DNA of 64,000 nucleotides, from NCBI GenBank assembly GCA_947462765.1, contig CANHQK010000003.1, forward strand, positions 35,206-99,205, written 5' to 3'. Each line of letters opens with the position of its first letter. Within the stretch, counting starts at the first letter, position 1. The stretch comes from Bdellovibrionales bacterium (GTDB taxonomy: Bacteria; Bdellovibrionota; UBA1018; CAIMNF01). The notes under the pieces were generated by a model, which was given only the letters and a program-made list of their open reading frames with translations, was not told the origin of the DNA and made no database searches. This document shows, in pieces, positions 1-8,222 of this stretch. The position numbers and the translations under genes are program-made.

Positions 1-513
1 CTCATCCTGTTCAGTTGTCATTCTGAGGCCGTCCTCAATCACTACGAAGCGATTCAGGCCTCCTCTACCCTGGACATCCACTATCCCGAGCTCAGGGATC
101 GCCTTCAGAACCTATACCAGACTTCGATTCCAGTCGTGGCTCTCCGGGGAATGCTCGTCTCAGCTGAAGCTGGAATCACGACTCGCTCCGAACCTGATCG
201 GGCCTGCAAGCTCGACGTGGTCCTGCCCGAAGTATCCGGAAGGTACGAGATCTTGCTTCAGAACCGCCTGATCGGGATTCTTGACCGTGCCCGAGAAAAG
301 TCCATCCCGTTCGACTGCTCCCTGCTCGGGTCCGGGAAACTCATTTTCAAGCTCCATCATGCTGAAGGCGAATCAAGGCCCCCTCCCCGGGTGTCCGAGA
401 TGCGCCTCACGACTCCCGGGTCAGGAATGGTCCCGCTCCGGGTGAAGGAGTTCGTTTCGTCAGACGGCACCCGCCACATCCAAACCATCGGTACCACAGG
501 AGGTCACCCATGA
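1..513 (+). CDS. Hypothetical protein, probable lipoprotein, 5' end outside window
   Basis: The frame is open from the first base, so the gene begins upstream and only its last 170 codons are visible. The first visible residues read LILFSC, which looks like the end of a lipoprotein signal with its lipobox cysteine. The rest is a soluble mixed alpha/beta-like sequence with Cys at two further places and a Pro-rich stretch near the C terminus. An internal GTG at 136 is the first alternative start, but the open frame upstream argues against it. The stop codon overlaps the ATG of the next gene (ATGA), so the two are probably cotranscribed. I do not recognise a family. Confidence 0.6.
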   Translation, partial: LILFSCHSEAVLNHYEAIQASSTLDIHYPELRDRLQNLYQTSIPVVALRGMLVSAEAGITTRSEPDRACKLDVVLPEVSGRYEILLQNRLIGILDRAREKSIPFDCSLLGSGKLIFKLHHAEGESRPPPRVSEMRLTTPGSGMVPLRVKEFVSSDGTRHIQTIGTTGGHP

Positions 514-1028
514 AATCCATGAACCCATCCATTAAACGCCGGATCAGCGCACTGATCCTGTCCACCACTCTCACTTTCGGAGCCATCAGTGGCCCTAGCC
601 CTCGAGCAGAAGCTGGAGTGATTGTCGCCGCTGCTTCCTCGCTTTATGTGACCATCCCGGCACTGGCCATCGCAGGAATGCTCGGAGGCTTCGGCACTGC
701 GGTCGGATCGATCTACTACGCGATTGATCATCGTGACAAAGCCTGGTGGGCGTACGCATTTTTCATGCTCGATGCGGAACTGCAAAGCGGAAACCTCCAA
801 CAGAACATCGAGCAGCGCTACCCTGGTATCGATTCCACGGTTGCAGCCGAAATCGCAAAAATGGTGACTGAGAAGGCGAAAGAGACCGCATTCAACGAAA
901 AAGGCCTGAAGGAGATCATGCTCTCCGAGGCGGAACTCGCGCCGGTGATCGAACTGCTTGCTGAGACCGATCCCGCCCTTGGACAAAAGCTGAGTAACGA
1001 ACTCACTCGCGCCACACTGGTGAAGTGA
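510..1028 (+). CDS. Secreted protein of unknown function, first of a tandem paralogous pair
   Basis: 172 aa. A basic N terminus, hydrophobic core and AEA-type cleavage site (about residue 35) indicate a Sec signal peptide. A second hydrophobic, Gly/Ala-rich segment follows (about residues 40-70), so the product may be membrane-inserted or a hydrophobic periplasmic protein. The C-terminal half carries RYPGIDS, a KGLKE motif and EAELAPV, then a terminal LTRATL. The same elements in the same order occur in the next gene, so this is a tandem duplication. The start overlaps the upstream stop by 4 bp. No known domain recognised. Confidence 0.8.
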   Translation: MKSMNPSIKRRISALILSTTLTFGAISGPSPRAEAGVIVAAASSLYVTIPALAIAGMLGGFGTAVGSIYYAIDHRDKAWWAYAFFMLDAELQSGNLQQNIEQRYPGIDSTVAAEIAKMVTEKAKETAFNEKGLKEIMLSEAELAPVIELLAETDPALGQKLSNELTRATLVK

Positions 1029-1053
1029 ACCTGATCAATCATTGGAGAAAAAT

Positions 1054-1530
1054 ATGAAACTCATGAAAAACCTGAAAGCCAAAGCCGCCCTCCTCGCCTG
1101 CCTGACCGCTGCCACCGTGGCTCCGACCACGAACGCGAATGCGGGGATCATCATCGGAGTCGCCATTCCGGGAATCGGATCCGCGCTGGTGGGTCTCACC
1201 ATCACCTCTGCAGGATTCTTTTGGGGAATCCAGAGCGAAGACCTGAATTATTGGGCCGCCGCGATGTTCGTGCTCGACCAGGATGCCCATCCTGAAGGGC
1301 TCCGGTCGGCCCTCGAAAAGCGCTATCCCGGAATCGACTCGGCGGTGGCCCTTGAACTCGGTCAGCTCATCTCGAACAAAGCCGCCCAACTCGAGCGGAA
1401 CGGACAGGGACTCAAGGAAGTCGTCCTGACCGAGGCTGAATTGGGGCCAGTCCTCCAGATCCTCGAGGAAACCGGCTCCGATCTTGGGGCCCGCTTGATC
1501 CAGGACTTGACCCGTAGCTCGTTGAAATGA
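1054..1530 (+). CDS. Secreted protein of unknown function, second of the tandem pair
   Basis: 158 aa from the ATG at 1054, chosen because GGAG at 1044-1047 gives a well-placed ribosome site; the in-frame TTG at 1042 would start inside that site. A Sec signal peptide ends near NANA (about residue 30) and is followed by a Gly/Ile/Ala-rich hydrophobic stretch. It shares with its upstream neighbour an aromatic YW-AA segment, KRYPGIDS, a GLKEV motif, EAELGPVL and the C-terminal LTRSSLK. The conserved C-terminal half suggests a common fold, while the N-terminal halves have diverged. No family recognised. Confidence 0.82.
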   Translation: MKLMKNLKAKAALLACLTAATVAPTTNANAGIIIGVAIPGIGSALVGLTITSAGFFWGIQSEDLNYWAAAMFVLDQDAHPEGLRSALEKRYPGIDSAVALELGQLISNKAAQLERNGQGLKEVVLTEAELGPVLQILEETGSDLGARLIQDLTRSSLK

Positions 1531-1539
1531 TGAGAGCCT

Positions 1540-1574
1540 GGCCCGGCCGGACCCTGAACAGATTCGGCCGGGCC
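1540..1574 (+). terminator. GC-rich inverted repeat, possible weak terminator
   Basis: A perfect 10-bp inverted repeat (ggcccggccg at 1540-1549 and its complement at 1565-1574) with a 15-nt loop lies 10 bp after the stop of the tandem-pair gene. It is followed by CCCC and only two T, so intrinsic termination would be weak. It may instead be an mRNA-stabilising hairpin. Confidence 0.4.
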
Positions 1575-1614
1575 CCCCTTAAGTCCTGAGCAAATCCTGC
1601 CGATCAGTCGTACA

Positions 1615-2085
1615 ATGCTTAAGCTCCTGACTGGCCTCACCCTCTGGTTACTCCTGTTCGCGCTCTACCCGCTATCGACCCGTGCGCAAGTCCACGGAAG
1701 CGGAGGAGGCCCGGACCGCCCAATGAACCAGGAAGCGATGTGTACCGAGCTTCGGGACCGGAGCCGTGACCTCGAAAAGGAATACCTTGAATCAAGGAGT
1801 ATTTCCTATGAGGGAGACCAAAGCTTCTTCGACGAAATGAAACGCCTTGCAGCCAAGTCGATATACAAAGCAGTGAGTAAAACCAGCTGGATGAGCAGCT
1901 CCTGCGGAGGCGTCTCGCTTCCGGCACACACCCCGGAACAACTCGAACTGCTCCGCCGAGTCGATCGGCTCTGGGACCAAGGGACAAAAGCTCCGAATCA
2001 TTGCCTGAAACGCTTTTCTTCCCGCTCCCGGAATCAATCCGCCCTCAAGTGCGTGATCCAGTCCCTGTCCCATGACGGCAAATGA
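1615..2085 (+). CDS. Small secreted cysteine-containing protein of unknown function
   Basis: 156 aa. A strongly hydrophobic N terminus ends in STRAQ (about residue 25), a typical signal-peptidase I site. The mature part is hydrophilic, contains five cysteines (MCTEL, SSCGG, NHCLK, LKCVI among them) that could form disulfides outside the cytoplasm, and has an Arg/Glu-rich helical middle. The 3' end overlaps the start of the TPR/winged-helix regulator by 14 bp, so translation of the two is likely coupled. A TACAAT hexamer overlaps the start codon. No family recognised. Confidence 0.75.
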   Translation: MLKLLTGLTLWLLLFALYPLSTRAQVHGSGGGPDRPMNQEAMCTELRDRSRDLEKEYLESRSISYEGDQSFFDEMKRLAAKSIYKAVSKTSWMSSSCGGVSLPAHTPEQLELLRRVDRLWDQGTKAPNHCLKRFSSRSRNQSALKCVIQSLSHDGK

Positions 2086-3271
2086 GGACCGACATCGCTA
2101 CTTTTTAGAGACCTTCCGCCTCCTGAGGTCTGATAAACGGAAGTTCATCTACCGGCTCAATCACCATGAGTTCTCGGTAATGGAAGGACGATTGCTCAGA
2201 GGCTACCTGGAGTTCCATCGGAACTCGAAGGCCGGAGCACTCAAAGAACTCAGAGTCAGCCCCTTCAGCGAACCATTCTACGAAGGTGTCCGGCTCTATC
2301 TGGTGGGTCTGGTATACAACCAACACAGTCACTTCAGATACGCCGTCGAAAATCTCGAGCGTTCCGTTCAGACTTTCCACTCGGTCCCGCACCTCGGATT
2401 CATACTGAACCCGCTTTACCTGCTCATCCTGGCTCTGGGAAATCGAAGGGAACTCGAACGGATGACCCGTCTTCTGGCGGAGCTGGAATCGATCCCGGTG
2501 AACACAGGTTTCGAAAAGCTTCAGGTCTTTCACTGCAAGATCCTCCATGCACTCTTCACAGGTGAGACCGTGCGTTGTCTTGAATGGCTCGATCAGGCAT
2601 TCCGCTTTAAGAAAGAAGACCTTCAAACCTTTGAACCACACCTGCTCATCATCCGGGTTGCAGCCTTGATCAAGGAGCTGCGTTACGAGGAGGCCCTCTC
2701 CATCCTGGAGCGGTACAAAAAAACAGCTTCGAATGCAATTGTCCGGGCGAACTATGCTTACATCAAGGCACTGCTCACCCATCTGCACCGCGGGGCACCC
2801 TTGTACATCTATGCTTCGAAATTCAAGGACTTCCCGGAGCTCCACTGGCAACTTGAAACAGTGAAACTGCTTTCGATCGGAGATCTCAATGGCGCTCGAA
2901 AACACTGGAACCAACTTCGAAAACACAACCCGGGTCTTTACGGACCCGACTTCGAATACCGGGGTGAACCGTCTTTGTTTTCACAGTGTCTGGACCGGTA
3001 TCGCGCTCATACGAGGGCTGAAGAAGTTGCTGAAACAGAGCTTGATGCCATCACGTCGAAAAGGGATCGATTGCACTATTTACTCACGAGGAGCTCGGCC
3101 CCGATTCAGGCCGACCGGTTGGTGAAATTGATCTGGGGTGAGGAAGCAGATGAAAAAACCCTTGCCAGGCTAAGGAAGCTGATCTCCAACTACTGTAAGG
3201 AACAAAATGTACAGGTCATTTCCAGCCATTACAGTTACCGTCTGGTGCGACAGACGGGCGAAACCAAGTAG
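2072..3271 (+). CDS. TPR-like regulator with C-terminal winged-helix DNA-binding domain
   Basis: 399 aa, no signal peptide. About residues 20-310 are helical pairs resembling a TPR array (repeated aromatic/Leu pattern, for example in LLILALGNRRELERMTRLL). The last 80 residues fit the OmpR/PhoB-type winged helix: a short strand, a helix with ADRLVKLIW, RLRKLISNY as the probable recognition helix, and a final hairpin ending YSYRLV. There is no receiver domain. The 42881-44116 gene has the same architecture and also sits next to a small secreted protein. It probably controls transcription in response to a signal sensed by the TPR part; the ligand is unknown. Confidence 0.7.
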   Translation: MTANEDRHRYFLETFRLLRSDKRKFIYRLNHHEFSVMEGRLLRGYLEFHRNSKAGALKELRVSPFSEPFYEGVRLYLVGLVYNQHSHFRYAVENLERSVQTFHSVPHLGFILNPLYLLILALGNRRELERMTRLLAELESIPVNTGFEKLQVFHCKILHALFTGETVRCLEWLDQAFRFKKEDLQTFEPHLLIIRVAALIKELRYEEALSILERYKKTASNAIVRANYAYIKALLTHLHRGAPLYIYASKFKDFPELHWQLETVKLLSIGDLNGARKHWNQLRKHNPGLYGPDFEYRGEPSLFSQCLDRYRAHTRAEEVAETELDAITSKRDRLHYLLTRSSAPIQADRLVKLIWGEEADEKTLARLRKLISNYCKEQNVQVISSHYSYRLVRQTGETK

Positions 3272-4080
3272 TTGGAGTACTCGAGCCGGTTCAGCGATGC
3301 ACAGATGCCCGGATCGACCGGACAGGCCCAACCCCTCCGCTTTAACTCCTGTTCCACCTTTGTCTGGATGCCGATCTTCATCTCAGAGCAATTCAATGCC
3401 TCATCCCAAGCCGGATTCACATAGTCAGACCAGGTGAACACCTCTTCGAGAACCCACCCTCTTTCTTCTTCGCAACGGAAATAGGCTCGGGGTCCCTCCA
3501 CCAGTCTCGACCAGAAACGGTAGCCCTGGTAATTCGCCGCGATATCCGCCCAGGATTTCACCCCCGAGGTTCCGAGGCCCCAAAGTCCGTCCTCGCCGTG
3601 TTCGCTTTCCAGCACCCTCTCGAGCGGAACTCCTCCGCGAACCCGGTCGTAGAAATCGAGTCCCTGCATGAAGAAATGCCCGATTTTATCTGTTCCAACC
3701 ATCTGTCCAGCCAGCTTGAAGCTCCGCCCGATCCCGAACATCTTCATGATCGGAGAATCAAAAAACGAGAGATCACGGTAAACACTGGTCCTCACCCCGA
3801 TAGGAGTCTTCTCAACGGAATCCGTGAACTCGATCCAAAGTTCGAGGATCCCGGTGGGATCCGGTCGAATCCAACGGAGGATTTCCTGACGAAGTACGGC
3901 CACGCTGCAAAGACCGGGGGCCTCCAAACGGGAATCCCGTGCCGCTCGATCGAGGATGCCATTCACCTTTGAATCCAAAACTGGAAGCGCATCCCGGATC
4001 AGGGAGTCCCGGGCCGAAAAATTATCGACCTCGTAGGCCTGAACTGCCTGTAAGAACACAAAAAAGAACCAAAGGACCAT
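3235..4080 (-). CDS. Secreted hypothetical protein with DKxGHF motif
   Basis: 281 aa. A short hydrophobic N terminus ending VQAYE is a probable signal peptide. The centre has GTDKIGHFFMQG, the D-K-x-x-H-F pattern seen in several small membrane or periplasmic families, followed by an aromatic-rich part (YQGYRFW, WSDYVNPAW) that suggests a carbohydrate- or lipid-facing surface. Four C-terminal cysteines may form disulfides. It runs against the upstream regulator and overlaps its 3' end by 37 bp. Function unknown. Confidence 0.7.
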   Translation of the reverse strand: MVLWFFFVFLQAVQAYEVDNFSARDSLIRDALPVLDSKVNGILDRAARDSRLEAPGLCSVAVLRQEILRWIRPDPTGILELWIEFTDSVEKTPIGVRTSVYRDLSFFDSPIMKMFGIGRSFKLAGQMVGTDKIGHFFMQGLDFYDRVRGGVPLERVLESEHGEDGLWGLGTSGVKSWADIAANYQGYRFWSRLVEGPRAYFRCEEERGWVLEEVFTWSDYVNPAWDEALNCSEMKIGIQTKVEQELKRRGWACPVDPGICASLNRLEYSNYLVSPVCRTRR

Positions 4081-4132
4081 CCTGCTTTCCTAGCATCGGG
4101 CAGGGGCCTTTACAATTCCACTCTCCTCAGCT

Positions 4133-6283
4133 ATGATGCGCCGCATGAAAAACCATTCTCCATTATCGATTGCGATCCTGACCCTCCTTTTCGCCCAGCA
4201 GGTCTTCGCTCAGAGCGTGACTTATTCGGGGTATTACAACGGCCCTCGGGTGGACGTGAACTTCATCCAGACGCCACCTGCGCAGTATCAGGAGTGCCGC
4301 GAAAAATACATTAATTCCACAGCTCGCATCTACAGTGCCTGCAGTTTCGGGGTCGATGAAGCGCGCCGGATGGCTGAGCGCTTCGGGGGTGGAAAGGGAC
4401 GGATCGAAGGTTATTTACGTGGATTCTCGTGGGGACTGTACTCTTCAGTCCAATCGAACCGCTCCAATGCCGACGCGATGTCCCTCGGGGCAGCCCTCAA
4501 TGCCGACCTTCTCGGACGTATCGATCGGGCAAGCCAGGAAGGCTCCTCACGTGGAAAGAACGCCGGCGAAACCCGTGGAGCCTCCGAGGCCAGAAAACGG
4601 TTTACATCAGCGCTCGACAGCGGCATGAGTCCGATCGAAGAAATCGGTGCGATTCCCCCCTCGGCCTTCTCGTCCCGCTACTCCGACCCTTACTCGAGCT
4701 TGATCGGCAAGCCCCAGAGCCTCGAAGACATGCTCAAACAACCGGTCGAAGATCTGAGTCAGATTCGAGTGTACGACAGCTACGACAGTGTGTTTCTGGG
4801 AGACGTTCCCCGCTTCAACCTGTTTGACTATTATTTCAGCGACGGAACCTACCGGTTTGAGATGGCCCGTTGGGTGGAGCCTCAAGCAGCCATTCAACAG
4901 TGGTTGAACCGCCCGATTGACACCAAGCCACAATATGAGGCCCTCGGGACGGATACGGTACAGGTCACCGTGCAAAACCCGAAACCGGGCGAGCCTGCAA
5001 CTCGGACCGAAACCATCCAGCTGAAGGAGATCTTCCGCAAGTCGTTTGTCAATGCATACGGCTGGTACGTGAATTACTATTTTTCACAGAATTTCTACAC
5101 GCAGCTCGATCTCGGACAGCGGGTCGGCGAATCGATCGGAAAGCAAGTCGGTCTCCGTTATGCGCGGGAATCAGGACAGGTCAAATCCTTCAATGAGAAA
5201 TTCCAGCGGGATGAACGGGCGGCTTATGAGGCGGTCTTCACAAACGCTTACCGAAATGGATTCCTGAACACCTTCCGTGACTACGCGTCAAACCCCAAGC
5301 CGGAAGTGGACGGTTTCGACATCATCGGTGAACTCGATGATGGCATCCTCCAGCCCGGTGAACGCATCGCTGTAGCCTTCCGGATCAAGAACTACGGAAA
5401 GATCGCGACCAGCGGCAGTGCCTACCTCGAAGGCGTGCAAAATCCATTGTCCAGCAAGGAGATCCAGATTCCAGCACTGAGTTCGACTCTGGTTCGCACG
5501 GACTACATCGGAACGATTTCAACGTCGGTGCAGAACTCGGCCAATCTGAACATCGGACTGACCGTTTCTGGTAAAGGCTTCGGCGCCTTTACCGTCCTCC
5601 AGAACGCGCGGGTCATGAGACAAGTCACTCCGCTCGCGATCGAGATCAAGACCCTGGCGCCGACAGGCCAGGCTATCGTGAGTTACAGCGTCAAAAACCA
5701 CTCCAGGCTGAACTCCTCCGCAAGTGTCCGCGTGGTGCTCCGGGATTCGCTCGGAAGGACACTCGAAGAGAACTTGGGACTCATCGGTGGAAATCAGACT
5801 GCAACCGCCCAATTCCAACTCGACGGGTACTCGCCCCTCGACTTGATTCGTGGTTCGGGGATCATCGTAAGGGGACAGATGTTCCTCGGCGACCTCGTAG
5901 TGGGTGAACTCGGAGGAACCGTGATTTCTCAGGATCCGGTGGCGGATCTTGCACGGGCATTTGCCATCCAGAGCCAGGACGCAACCCGTTCGGACCTGGT
6001 TCGTGCGCTCCAGACCGAGCTCGTCGATCGTATTACAGGTGAAACCGCCAATATCGAGCGGAAGGGATACGAGCGCCAAGGAGATTCCACCTACCTCCAG
6101 CAAACCCTGAATGCATACCGGAGCAGAACCCAGAACGCTCTGGCTCGTGAGTCTTATGCCTCGCTCGCCCGCGCCTTGTGGCCAGCACGTAAGGCGTTCA
6201 CGAACTTTATCGGCATCAAGTCTTGCAACCGCAAGTTCTTTGAGTCGGCGGTGAAGGAGTTGAACGGCGGGAAGAAGCCTTGA
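4133..6283 (+). CDS. Large secreted protein of unknown function with an immunoglobulin-like (CARDB-type) region
   Basis: 716 aa. A signal peptide ends near VFAQS (about residue 27 from the ATG at 4133; the ATG at 4145 is an alternative that would shorten the n-region). The N-terminal half has YSGYYNGPRVDV and Ser/Ala/Arg-rich helical stretches. At about residues 392-420 is DELDDG..PGE followed by IKNYG, the hallmark of Ig-like domains that begin with a D-x-D-G-x-x-x-P-G-E strand; a second Ig-like segment (VKNHSRL, IGGNQTATAQF) follows at about 515-570. The last 100 residues are helical and basic. Its TTGA 3' overlap couples it to the UPF0016 gene. It may be a surface or periplasmic structural protein. 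Confidence 0.75.
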   Translation: MMRRMKNHSPLSIAILTLLFAQQVFAQSVTYSGYYNGPRVDVNFIQTPPAQYQECREKYINSTARIYSACSFGVDEARRMAERFGGGKGRIEGYLRGFSWGLYSSVQSNRSNADAMSLGAALNADLLGRIDRASQEGSSRGKNAGETRGASEARKRFTSALDSGMSPIEEIGAIPPSAFSSRYSDPYSSLIGKPQSLEDMLKQPVEDLSQIRVYDSYDSVFLGDVPRFNLFDYYFSDGTYRFEMARWVEPQAAIQQWLNRPIDTKPQYEALGTDTVQVTVQNPKPGEPATRTETIQLKEIFRKSFVNAYGWYVNYYFSQNFYTQLDLGQRVGESIGKQVGLRYARESGQVKSFNEKFQRDERAAYEAVFTNAYRNGFLNTFRDYASNPKPEVDGFDIIGELDDGILQPGERIAVAFRIKNYGKIATSGSAYLEGVQNPLSSKEIQIPALSSTLVRTDYIGTISTSVQNSANLNIGLTVSGKGFGAFTVLQNARVMRQVTPLAIEIKTLAPTGQAIVSYSVKNHSRLNSSASVRVVLRDSLGRTLEENLGLIGGNQTATAQFQLDGYSPLDLIRGSGIIVRGQMFLGDLVVGELGGTVISQDPVADLARAFAIQSQDATRSDLVRALQTELVDRITGETANIERKGYERQGDSTYLQQTLNAYRSRTQNALARESYASLARALWPARKAFTNFIGIKSCNRKFFESAVKELNGGKKP

Positions 6284-6879
6284 GTCTTTTCCTGTCCACG
6301 TTTTCCGTGATCTTCCTGGCAGAACTGCCAGACAAAACCGCACTGGCCACCCTGCTCTTGGCGAGCAAGGGTGGCCGGTTGCCGGTATTCAGTGGTGTGG
6401 CTCTGGCGTTCCTGATCCAATGTGTGATCGCAGTCGGGGTGGGAAACTGGATCGGCAAGCTTTCTCCGGTCTGGGTGAAAGGAGGAACGGGTATCCTGTT
6501 CCTGATCTTCGCGCTGATGTCCTACCGGAAATTGACGGAGGAAGAGGAGAACGGAACCGAGCGGGACAGTGAAGAGCCGCAAGCGGGCTTCCTCATGCAT
6601 GCCTCCAAAGCCTTCATGGTCATCTTTCTGGCCGAATGGGGAGACCTGACGCAACTCACCACCGCTTCACTCTCAGCCCGCTATCCCTCGGAACCCGCGG
6701 TGATCTTCACAGCCTCTCTCCTGGCTCTCTGGAGCGTGACTGCCATCGCAGTGATTCTCGGACAAAAGCTCACCCGCTGGGTCTCACCCAAACGATTGCT
6801 CGCGGGATCCGCGGCACTATTCGGATTCATGGGTGCCTGGTTCCTGTTTGAAACTGTACTTCAGATACGAAACCTGTAA
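6280..6879 (+). CDS. UPF0016/GDT1-family membrane cation transporter
   Basis: 199 aa from a TTG start that overlaps the upstream stop. The family is defined by two E-x-G-D-K/R-T/S motifs on opposing helices; here they appear as AELPDKTALATLL (about residue 14) and AEWGDLTQLTT (about 117), each followed by a hydrophobic helix. Six membrane helices are visible, with an acidic charged loop (EEEENG region) in the middle. Members (yeast Gdt1, bacterial MneA/MntX-like) move Mn2+ or Ca2+, usually outwards. The first motif has P in place of G, as in many bacterial members. Metal specificity cannot be read from the sequence. Confidence 0.88.
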   Translation: MSLFLSTFSVIFLAELPDKTALATLLLASKGGRLPVFSGVALAFLIQCVIAVGVGNWIGKLSPVWVKGGTGILFLIFALMSYRKLTEEEENGTERDSEEPQAGFLMHASKAFMVIFLAEWGDLTQLTTASLSARYPSEPAVIFTASLLALWSVTAIAVILGQKLTRWVSPKRLLAGSAALFGFMGAWFLFETVLQIRNL

Positions 6880-7532
6880 CCCTCACCGCGGACTGTCTCG
6901 ATCCGGATCCCCTCAGGTCCCAATTTTTTCCTGAGCGAGAACACATGAGTATCGATGGCCCGATCGATCACGGCAATTCCGGGACCTTGCACTTTTTGAA
7001 TGAGCTCGTCACGGGTGAGCACATGGCCTGGAAATTCGAGCAAAGCCTCGAGAAGCTTGAATTCGTTCGGAGTCAGGTGAATCCTCTCTCCGAGAAGAAA
7101 AACATCGAAAGATCTCGGATCGATCAACAATCCGCCGACTCCGATCTTTCCGGAACCGGGCAGACCGCTTCCGACGAGGGTGCGGATCCGTTCCTGAAGA
7201 TGCCTGCGTTCAAGAGGCTTCTGAATCACCTCGTCCAAACCGGCTCTCAATCCCCTCTGTACCCGGACCGGATCTCCGGGAGCGGCGATCACGAGCACCC
7301 GATACCCGCCTACAGCACAGGAGCCCATGCGCTCCAAAAACTCCTCGAGTGTCAACTCCGGAACTCTGGCATCCAGCACCACGAGGTCTACAGGCTGAAG
7401 GGAAAACTCCCGCAACATGGCCAATGGATCACCAAAGGCCATCACTTCAAGGCCTGCACCACGAAGCTCATCGGACAGCAACTGCCGGAACTCCTCGTCC
7501 TCTTCCAGAATGAGCGCTTTTTTTTGACTCAT
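6861..7532 (-). CDS. PhoB/OmpR-family response regulator downstream of the pst operon
   Basis: 223 aa. The receiver domain (about 1-120) has the acidic cluster EEDEE at 10-14, phospho-acceptor D54 (VVLDARVPE) and the conserved Lys (IQKPLE, near 107), but the usual Thr/Ser of the switch is Ala (VLVIAAPGD). The C-terminal winged helix (about 130-223) has LTPNEFKLLEALL, the recognition helix DTHVFSLRKKLG and RGEGYRF. It overlaps phoU by 4 bp, so it is the last gene of the phosphate operon and the natural candidate for a Pho regulator. No PhoR-type kinase is adjacent. Its 3' end overlaps the UPF0016 gene by 19 bp. Confidence 0.85.
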   Translation of the reverse strand: MSQKKALILEEDEEFRQLLSDELRGAGLEVMAFGDPLAMLREFSLQPVDLVVLDARVPELTLEEFLERMGSCAVGGYRVLVIAAPGDPVRVQRGLRAGLDEVIQKPLERRHLQERIRTLVGSGLPGSGKIGVGGLLIDPRSFDVFLLGERIHLTPNEFKLLEALLEFPGHVLTRDELIQKVQGPGIAVIDRAIDTHVFSLRKKLGPEGIRIETVRGEGYRFRI

Positions 7533-8203
7533 GACTTTTGTCCGTTATGGAACCCTCCATGCCGGATATCCTTGCCGGTGGAAGCAAAAATCACATCTTC
7601 CGCAATATTGGTCGCGTGATCTCCCAAACGCTCGAGATTCCGGGAAACCAGCATCAGATCCACCGCCCCTTCGACCTGCCTGCTATCCTGCTTCATGACC
7701 TCGATCAGACGACGGAAACTGGAGCGCTTGGCCTCGTCTACCACATCATCCTGTAAGAGAACCTGTTCCGAAAGAGTCACGTCCCCTTTCACGAATGCAT
7801 CCATCGCATCGCGAACCATCTTCCGCACGGTATGGGCCATACTCGCAATGGTCGCCGCCTCGGGGAGAGGATCCTTGCCGAGGTAATCCCGCACATTCAA
7901 TGAAATATTCATCGCCTGGTCTCCCATCCGTTCCAGATCCGAATTGATCTTCAGAATCGCAAGGATCATCCGGAGATCGGCCGCCAGAGGAGACTGTTGG
8001 GCGATCAGCTTCAAACAAAGCTCGTCCACCTCCAGGTGATATCCGTTGATCCGATCCTCGTACTCCCTGACTTTTTTCAGCCGCTCAGGGTCCCGCTCGA
8101 TCAATCCCTCAGTTGCTTCTTCAACCGCAGACTCCACCGCCTGCCCCATGGACAGGATCACCGATCTCAGCTTGTTCAGTTCATGGTCAATCTGTCTTTG
8201 CAT
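7529..8203 (-). CDS. phoU: PhoU, phosphate-uptake regulator
   Basis: 224 aa, all helical, two PhoU three-helix repeats. Each repeat has the metal-binding E/DxxxD motif region: SDLERMGDQAMNI in the first and RNLERLGDHATNIAEDV in the second. Length matches the family. PhoU modulates PstSCAB activity and keeps the Pho response off in phosphate excess, normally through PhoR. The gene lies 19 bp after pstB and overlaps the response regulator by 4 bp. No PhoR is encoded here, so PhoU must signal to an unlinked kinase or act directly on the transporter. Confidence 0.96.
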   Translation of the reverse strand: MQRQIDHELNKLRSVILSMGQAVESAVEEATEGLIERDPERLKKVREYEDRINGYHLEVDELCLKLIAQQSPLAADLRMILAILKINSDLERMGDQAMNISLNVRDYLGKDPLPEAATIASMAHTVRKMVRDAMDAFVKGDVTLSEQVLLQDDVVDEAKRSSFRRLIEVMKQDSRQVEGAVDLMLVSRNLERLGDHATNIAEDVIFASTGKDIRHGGFHNGQKS

Positions 8204-8222
8204 CGTTCCTCTCCTACCCGGC

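Noticed and set aside
2105..2926. 273-codon minus-strand open frame opposite the TPR regulator
   Set aside because: The plus-strand gene has the coherent TPR/winged-helix layout and the overlap with its upstream neighbour; the antisense product has no pattern.
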